This document shows, piece after piece, positions 18,310 to 23,022 of a DNA stretch of 23,022 nt. Each line of letters starts with the position of its first letter. Position 1 is the stretch's first letter. Location of the stretch: positions 1-23,022 of the forward strand of contig JAJFTX010000083.1 of assembly GCA_021372715.1 (NCBI GenBank), in the 5' to 3' direction. The notes under the pieces are model-generated. The model was not told the DNA's origin and did not search any database. It saw only the letters and a list, made by a program, of their open reading frames with translations. The translations under genes and the position numbers were made by a program. This stretch comes from Methanobacterium sp. (GTDB taxonomy: Archaea > Methanobacteriota > Methanobacteria > Methanobacteriales > Methanobacteriaceae).

Positions 18310-19587
18310 ATGGAAAGTAAACTGAAATATGCTATAAGTGAGAAGATAAACAAACTCACAGAAGATTTCGAGAAGCAACAAATAGAAATATTCCGCTGGC
18401 TCCATCAACACCCTGAATTGGCCCTGCAAGAATTTAAATCCAGCAAGTTCATCTTGGATCATCTGAAAAAACTGCCAGGTATGGAGATCACTTATCCTCT
18501 CTCCAAAACAGGGATCAAAGCTGTTTTAAATGGAGACAAACCAGGACCCACTATTGCGCTTAGAGCTGATTTCGATGCTCTGCCGGTAAAAGAAGAAACC
18601 AACTTACCTTATGCTTCAAAGGTTAAAGCTATTTATAATAATCAGGAAACCTTTGTAGCGCATGCCTGCGGACATGATGCCAACGCTACCCTGGCACTGG
18701 GCACAGCCACAATTTTAAGCCAGATAAAAGAGGATATAACTGGTAAGGTGGTTTTCATATTCCAACCTGCAGAAGAAGGAACACCTCAAGGTGAAGAAGG
18801 TGGAGCTGCTTTGATGATTAAGGAAGGAGTGTTAGAGAACCCGGATGTTGACGTAATATTTACTCTTCACGCTAATAGTCATTATTATCCTGGAACGGTG
18901 ATAATGGGAAGCGGAACCACCCATGCCAGCATGAACACCATTATCATCAAGATTTTTGGATTACACGCCCATGGTTCCCAGCCCTGGAAAGGCAAAGATC
19001 CAATCGTAGCTGGTTCTGCTATTGTTACTGCTCTTCAGACCATCATAAGTCGTGAAGTTGATCTACAACGGGGTGCTGCTGTTATAACCGTTGGTTATTT
19101 CTATGGGGGAATTAAAGTGAATATTATTCCAAATGAGGTGGAAATGGGCCTTACGGTACGTTCTCTTGATGATGATAATAAAAAACTATTGATTAAACGG
19201 ATTAAAGAAGTCGCTGAATTGGAAGCAAGAGTGCATGGTTGCCGTGCCGAGGTTTATTATGAACAGGATTATCCCAGAAATGAAAATAACCCAGAACTTT
19301 ACCATTTAATGTATCCTGTTGTGAAAAGTTTTGCTGGAACTCGAAATATGGTTGAATATTTACCTAGGACAGCTTCAGAAGATTTTTCATTTTTTTCCCA
19401 GAAATTACCCGGACTTTATATTCATTATGGAACCGCTCCACTGGATAGGCCTTTATCTGAGTCTAAACCTAATCATCATCCTCAATTTCAGGTAGATGAA
19501 AGCGTTATCAAGTTCGCCACTCGCTTGGAGTGTACTATGATTTATAATTGCCTCAAAATTTTGGCATCTCATCCCCAGTTATTTTAA
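18310..19587 (+). CDS. M20-family amidohydrolase (N-acyl-amino-acid hydrolase-like)
   Basis: A 425-residue zinc-type hydrolase of the M20 peptidase family, in the branch with hippurate and IAA-amino-acid hydrolases. The N-terminal catalytic domain has LHQHPELALQE (31-41), ALRADFDALPV (83-93), HACGHD with ligands Cys 120 and His 122, PAEEG with Glu 155-156, and LHANS with His 187. The dimerisation domain follows (about 200-320, GLHAHGSQPWKGKDPI near its start). The last ligand is in NHHPQF (His 389-390). All five ligands of the family are present. After CGHD, the usual His is Asn (HDAN) and the PH of the dimerisation domain is PW. The substrate is unknown. GAGGA precedes ATG 18310; an earlier ATG at 18304 runs into a stop. 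The cytosine deaminase follows after 50 bases. Confidence 0.9.
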   Translation: MESKLKYAISEKINKLTEDFEKQQIEIFRWLHQHPELALQEFKSSKFILDHLKKLPGMEITYPLSKTGIKAVLNGDKPGPTIALRADFDALPVKEETNLPYASKVKAIYNNQETFVAHACGHDANATLALGTATILSQIKEDITGKVVFIFQPAEEGTPQGEEGGAALMIKEGVLENPDVDVIFTLHANSHYYPGTVIMGSGTTHASMNTIIIKIFGLHAHGSQPWKGKDPIVAGSAIVTALQTIISREVDLQRGAAVITVGYFYGGIKVNIIPNEVEMGLTVRSLDDDNKKLLIKRIKEVAELEARVHGCRAEVYYEQDYPRNENNPELYHLMYPVVKSFAGTRNMVEYLPRTASEDFSFFSQKLPGLYIHYGTAPLDRPLSESKPNHHPQFQVDESVIKFATRLECTMIYNCLKILASHPQLF

Positions 19588-19637
19588 AATAAATATCCAC
19601 ATTTTAAAAAAATAATTAGAGATTAGAAGGGATTTTC

Positions 19638-20093
19638 ATGAATTATAAACACCTTAAATTCATGCAAGAAGCTATAAATGAAGCTAAGAAAAGTTTTAAA
19701 GAAGATGGCATACCTATCGGCGCGGTTCTAGTTGAAGGTAGTGAGATAGTGGGCAGAGGACATAATCGCCTCCTTCAAAAAGGATCAACAATCCTCCATG
19801 CAGAAATGGATTGTTTAGAGAACGCAGGCAAACTCAAAGGCACGGATTATAAGAAATGCACATTATACACAACTCTTATCCCATGTCAGATGTGTTCTGG
19901 CTTAATTTTATTGTATAAGATTCCTGAGGTGGTGGCAGGTGAGAATAAAACCTTTCCTGGACCGGAAGATTACATGAAAGATCATGGAGTAAACATAACA
20001 ATTCTGGATCTGGATGAATGTAAGGAAATGATGACAGAATACATTCGCCAGAACAGGAAAGTATGGGATGAGGAAATTGAGCGAGTTAGTTGA
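19638..20093 (+). CDS. Cytosine deaminase, fungal-type (CDA fold)
   Basis: A 151-residue zinc deaminase that most resembles yeast Fcy1. Shared stretches are GIPIGAVLV (24-32), GRGHN (39-43), QKGSTILHAE with the catalytic HAE at 54-56, YTTLIPCQMC with zinc Cys 83 and 86, and VAGENKTF. It should convert cytosine to uracil, a pyrimidine-salvage step, in the cytoplasm. By hand alignment the C-terminal WDEEIE aligns with WFEDIG of Fcy1, so the cytosine-contacting Asp may be Glu. tRNA-specific TadA and guanine deaminase are less likely given GRGHN and GEN. A GGGAT-like site precedes the ATG. It may be cotranscribed with the M20 gene. Its stop is only five bases from the end of the convergent gene. 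Confidence 0.87.
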   Translation: MNYKHLKFMQEAINEAKKSFKEDGIPIGAVLVEGSEIVGRGHNRLLQKGSTILHAEMDCLENAGKLKGTDYKKCTLYTTLIPCQMCSGLILLYKIPEVVAGENKTFPGPEDYMKDHGVNITILDLDECKEMMTEYIRQNRKVWDEEIERVS

Positions 20094-20098
20094 ACTTA

Positions 20099-21304
20099 TT
20101 ATTTACAATTATTTTTTTTAAAATCCTCTACTGAAGATACTGGTGTCCCATCTTTAAGCTTTAATGGAATAGTTACCGATTCAGAAGACGTGCCAAATCC
20201 ATGGGCAATCATGGAGTGTCTACCTGGTCCTCCGGCCACAACCACTATTACATCCTTTGGTGAACGGGTTAATTTAACTTCTCCCTCAGTAATTAATTTC
20301 TCATCCATTTTTCTCCCACCCCGATCTCCTAAATCAACCGGGACTGATGTTTTTTCGTTTATATACTTTTTTACATCATCTTTGTTCCATCCATCAGTAG
20401 CAATTGTTTTAGCATGCTCTGGTCCCATGATGACCAGTATTTCACCCGGCACGTGACTGTTGTTACAACCGGCCACTGCAACTGTGTTAATTATAGTATC
20501 CAGGATATCTTCTGCTTTCTTACTACGGTGATCATTGACGTTCTGTGGTGCTTCGGCTGCTATCAATGTGACAGCGCTTTCATCAGAATTACAACCTTTT
20601 TCTATATGTAAAGATTCCCAGGGACTTTCATCTTCAGCTTCACCAAAGCAAAAACTGTATTTGGCTGGTGAACCCATGGTAGCGTGATCGCCTATACCTG
20701 GTACTGCTCCTGCAATATTGATCATACATAATCGTACTGCCCTACCAATTGTTGCATTAGCCGTATATCCCGGACCTAAACATCCCACATTACTATTTAT
20801 TCCTATTTCATGAGAAATAGGACCGTTTAAAATAGTACATATGGCAACTGGGTGAGTGGTTGCATTAATAGCTGGTAAATTAAATTTTTCATTACTTAAG
20901 GCTTTCATAGTATGCTGAATTATAGGCATAAAAGTCGGTGCACATCCGGCCATTACTGAATTGATGGCAATTTTTTCTATTGTGGCCTTTCCTCTTTTCG
21001 GTGGGAGAATAGCAATAACTTCATCTTTTTTTAAATCAGTATATTTTAGAAATTTATCAACCCTAGATTGTGTGGGGGTAATAATAGGTAGCCAGTCGGT
21101 TTCTTTTTTCAGGTATAATTGATTGCTGATTTTTTCCACATCTGGATCAACAAAAATTTCAAAATCAGCTTCTTTTACACTGCAAAGTCTTTCATTGGGA
21201 CTATTTTCTATGATAAATTCATCTATTTGACATCCGCAACTATTATTACTTATTTTTGGATTATTTTTCTTGAATTTTTTTTTAATTTCTTCCTTTTTAT
21301 CCAT
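20099..21304 (-). CDS. Conserved protein, putative partner of the UGSC-family protein
   Basis: A 401-residue soluble protein with no assigned reaction. Conserved-looking blocks are IAILPPKRGKATIEKIAINS (97-116), VMAGCAP (118-123), NATTHPVAICTILNGPI, NVGCLGPGYTANATIGRAVR (172-191), GDHATMGSPAKYSFCFGE (205-222), EAPQNVNDHRS, VAGCNNS (277-283), MGPEHAKTIA and VVAGGPGRHSMIAHGF. From memory, bacteria encode similar proteins beside UGSC selenoproteins. Here it lies 18 bases after the CGSC gene on the same strand, so cotranslation is likely. It has 11 Cys, including CGC (23-25) in an otherwise Lys/Asn-rich N-terminus that may be flexible. A GGA-rich stretch precedes the ATG, but the site is poorly spaced. 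No signal peptide. Function unknown. Confidence 0.85.
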   Translation of the reverse strand: MDKKEEIKKKFKKNNPKISNNSCGCQIDEFIIENSPNERLCSVKEADFEIFVDPDVEKISNQLYLKKETDWLPIITPTQSRVDKFLKYTDLKKDEVIAILPPKRGKATIEKIAINSVMAGCAPTFMPIIQHTMKALSNEKFNLPAINATTHPVAICTILNGPISHEIGINSNVGCLGPGYTANATIGRAVRLCMINIAGAVPGIGDHATMGSPAKYSFCFGEAEDESPWESLHIEKGCNSDESAVTLIAAEAPQNVNDHRSKKAEDILDTIINTVAVAGCNNSHVPGEILVIMGPEHAKTIATDGWNKDDVKKYINEKTSVPVDLGDRGGRKMDEKLITEGEVKLTRSPKDVIVVVAGGPGRHSMIAHGFGTSSESVTIPLKLKDGTPVSSVEDFKKNNCK

Positions 21305-21322
21305 AATTTTGCTCTCTTCCTT

Positions 21323-21835
21323 TTAATCCAGCATTTCATTCATCTGACTGATAATTTTCTGTGTTTTAGTTTTAATTACTTCTTTTGACTGTCCTGCCAG
21401 GGGATGTTCAATTTCGATTATCTTTAAAGAGTGAGCACCGTAAGATTCTGCTAATTCCCTGGCAAAGGGTGCGAAGATATGGGAGCAAATAGATATGGTG
21501 GGCATCCCCTGTTTTTCCAGTTTTATGGCATCTAATATCAACCAGGTAGTGCAGGAACCGCAATCTCCCAATGCTAAAATGATCAGATCTGCCTGTGCAG
21601 TTTGTTCAATTTGATCTGATGTTGCTGAATCTCCGGCAGGCTTGGTAATACGGATGAATTTATCAAATTCCAGGTTTTCTTGGATTAGATTTAATATTAA
21701 ATCTGCATTAGGTTTAGTGTTATCTAGAAGAGCTATAAAACGCCTATTTTGAGGTAGTGGATTTAATTCTAATTTAATTGTATCCGTATCGGCTAGAGGA
21801 TTAAGGATTTCTCTTTCTACTATTTTTATGTTCAT
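21323..21835 (-). CDS. UGSC-family protein, cysteine version (CGSC)
   Basis: A 170-residue alpha/beta protein. It carries the family core LGDCGSCTTWLILDAIKLEK with CGSC at 92-95; in bacterial selenoprotein relatives the first Cys is selenocysteine (UGSC). Other family features are the N-terminal NPLADTD, LLDNTKPNADLIL (37-49), KQGMPTISICSHIF, and HPLAGQSKE near the end. The CxxC arrangement, one face of which is Sec in relatives, suggests a redox or thiol-based reaction; that is inference. It starts 27 bases after the truD stop, with TTTTATAAAT between them, and is followed after 18 bases by the 401-residue gene. GGGGGA lies about ten bases before the ATG. No selenocysteine machinery is needed. 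Function unknown. Confidence 0.88.
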   Translation of the reverse strand: MNIKIVEREILNPLADTDTIKLELNPLPQNRRFIALLDNTKPNADLILNLIQENLEFDKFIRITKPAGDSATSDQIEQTAQADLIILALGDCGSCTTWLILDAIKLEKQGMPTISICSHIFAPFARELAESYGAHSLKIIEIEHPLAGQSKEVIKTKTQKIISQMNEMLD

Positions 21836-21850
21836 TTATGATGGTCCCCC

Positions 21851-21860
21851 ATTTATAAAA
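21851..21860 (-). promoter_or_regulatory. Candidate TATA box between truD and the CGSC gene
   Basis: Minus-strand TTTTATAAAT lies just after the truD stop. A start about 25 bases on would fall near the CGSC ATG (21835), giving a very short or absent leader. This would let the two-gene module be expressed apart from truD. Confidence 0.4.
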
Positions 21861-21862
21861 TA

Positions 21863-23022
21863 TCAGTAAACCTCTGTTTTCATCACTTCCCTGAGAACAG
21901 CAGTGGCGTAACATCCTTTAGGTATGGAAAATCCTAATAATACACCTTCATCGGTGTGTTCTGCAGTAGTGTCCCATACTTTAAATCTTATCGCCCGGCG
22001 AAGTCCATGACTTCCCAGTTTTGGTATCTTATATACTGTGAAATCTTCCTGTTTCAAATTTTCTTCATCTAAAATTTGATGTTCTGTTTCACCTATCTTA
22101 CCTTGTGCCAGGGGCACCTTACTACCATATAATGGTGCGGTGGTATGTGCTTTGAAATTCTTTATTTGTTCTTGTATTTCTTCAACCTCAAATTCATGGA
22201 TTAAATGCTCATCATTATCGATTAAAATATCTCCTTCTATGTAAGTGTCTATTCCAAGTTTAGTTCTTTCACTAACTGCTTTATTGAATAGATACGATTG
22301 GTAGGCGTGTACGAACATGCGGCTGAGAGGTTTGGGAAGGCTTAATAAAGCTTTTATATAGGAATTATCATCTAGTTCTTTTTTTTTCTTCTCTTTAATT
22401 AGTTCCCGAAGCATCATTTTCTCATATCTCATCCCTGATGGCATGCTTTGGTAAGCTTCCTGGTACTGACCTTCATCGTAGAGTTTCCTGGCCATTTTTA
22501 TATGATCCTGTTCTTCAGGGTAGGGATTCCCAATATAAGAATTAACTGCATTTTTTAGATCGTTTTGTACCAGATATTTCCCTACTATGTGCGTATTAGG
22601 GCGTTTTGTTCCGAATCTCTGCCAACCGTAGTAATTGGGAACGCCAGTCTGGCTAAGTTGGTTTAATATTTCCTGAGCTCTTTCCGTGTCTTTTTCAGGG
22701 TTTTTTGTGTTCCTGATTAAAATCCGGAATTTATTGCCCACTAGTTGTCCTATTCTTAATTTCTTTTCATTCTGTGTTATTTTAAGTATTTTAACTTTAT
22801 AGAGTTTTTCTTCTAAATCCTTTAGGTTTTCTACTTCCATGTTACTTATACACAGCCATTGTCTGGTTATTGCCGCTTTATCTTTCATACCCGCAAAACC
22901 CATTCTTTTCCTGCTTAATTTAAGCTCCCTGGCCATATCCAGAACTACTTCAAGAGTATTTCTTCCTATTTTTTCTATGAAAATCCAAGCATTAGGGCCT
23001 GATCCGCTGGGTAAAGTTTTTG
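21863..23022 (-). CDS. truD: tRNA pseudouridine synthase D (5' end off window)
   Basis: TruD makes pseudouridine at position 13 of tRNA. The frame is open to the window edge. Residues ahead of the first in-window Met at 22936 read TLPSGSGPNAWIFIEKIGRN and then TLEVVLD, which is family sequence, so the true start lies beyond 23022. The catalytic motif is GMKDKAAITRQ, with the nucleophilic Asp in GMKD. Later blocks are RIGQLVGNKFRILIRN, GVPNYYGWQRFGTKRPNTH, LPKPLSRMFVHAYQSYLFN with a typical insertion domain around it, and SHGLRRAIRF. The C-terminus is LREVMKTEVY. The protein is of the archaeal type, larger than bacterial TruD. The CGSC gene follows after 27 bases on the same strand. Confidence 0.95.
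   Translation of the reverse strand, partial: KTLPSGSGPNAWIFIEKIGRNTLEVVLDMARELKLSRKRMGFAGMKDKAAITRQWLCISNMEVENLKDLEEKLYKVKILKITQNEKKLRIGQLVGNKFRILIRNTKNPEKDTERAQEILNQLSQTGVPNYYGWQRFGTKRPNTHIVGKYLVQNDLKNAVNSYIGNPYPEEQDHIKMARKLYDEGQYQEAYQSMPSGMRYEKMMLRELIKEKKKKELDDNSYIKALLSLPKPLSRMFVHAYQSYLFNKAVSERTKLGIDTYIEGDILIDNDEHLIHEFEVEEIQEQIKNFKAHTTAPLYGSKVPLAQGKIGETEHQILDEENLKQEDFTVYKIPKLGSHGLRRAIRFKVWDTTAEHTDEGVLLGFSIPKGCYATAVLREVMKTEVY

Noticed and set aside
21533..21590. Selenocysteine (UGA) codon in the UGSC motif
   Set aside because: The codon is TGC, so the residue is plain Cys; no recoding is needed.

Overview
The window looks like chromosome from a mesophilic methanogenic archaeon of the Methanobacteriales, most likely Methanobacterium or a close relative. 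The archaeal markers are the large subunit of the D-family DNA polymerase, a Sec61-beta-type SecG, a class I lysyl-tRNA synthetase, the swivel subunit of the archaeal phosphomevalonate dehydratase, and archaeal TruD. The DNA is AT-rich. Many starts carry Shine-Dalgarno sites of the GGTGAT or AGGAGG type, and spacers hold TATA-like boxes and T-runs typical of archaea. Two tandem DUF5518-like membrane proteins also point to Methanobacteriales. No tRNA, rRNA, CRISPR array, insertion sequence or phage gene was seen.

Layout. At 1-3396 (+) are the 3' end of a PfkB-family kinase gene, thiC and lysS. At 3475-7637 (-) is a metal-handling block. Read in transcription order it is an amidohydrolase, a copper-type P1B ATPase with two HMA domains, a 49-residue YHS-domain protein and a 55-residue His/Lys-rich peptide. 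At 7867-8788 (+) are the two DUF5518-like proteins. At 8827-12137 (-) are the phosphomevalonate dehydratase small subunit, a membrane protein built from three repeats, purB and secG. A 338-base divergent spacer with two palindromes separates secG from polC. At 12486-20093 (+) are polC, nrdD (anaerobic ribonucleotide reductase), an M20 amidohydrolase and a fungal-type cytosine deaminase. At 20099-23022 (-) are truD (5' end off the window), a 170-residue UGSC-family protein with Cys in the selenocysteine position, and a 401-residue companion protein of unknown function.

Most of the window is housekeeping: thiamin, translation, purine and deoxynucleotide synthesis, replication, secretion and isoprenoids. 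polC and nrdD are consecutive, so replicative polymerase and dNTP supply sit side by side, but each has its own leader. Two clusters deserve attention. The first is the CGSC (UGSC-family) protein and its 401-residue partner, probably a two-gene redox or thiol module of unknown chemistry. The second is the copA-YHS-His-rich set, which suggests a copper or other soft-metal export system with two small accessory proteins. The triple-repeat membrane protein at 9355-10275 is a third uncharacterised item.
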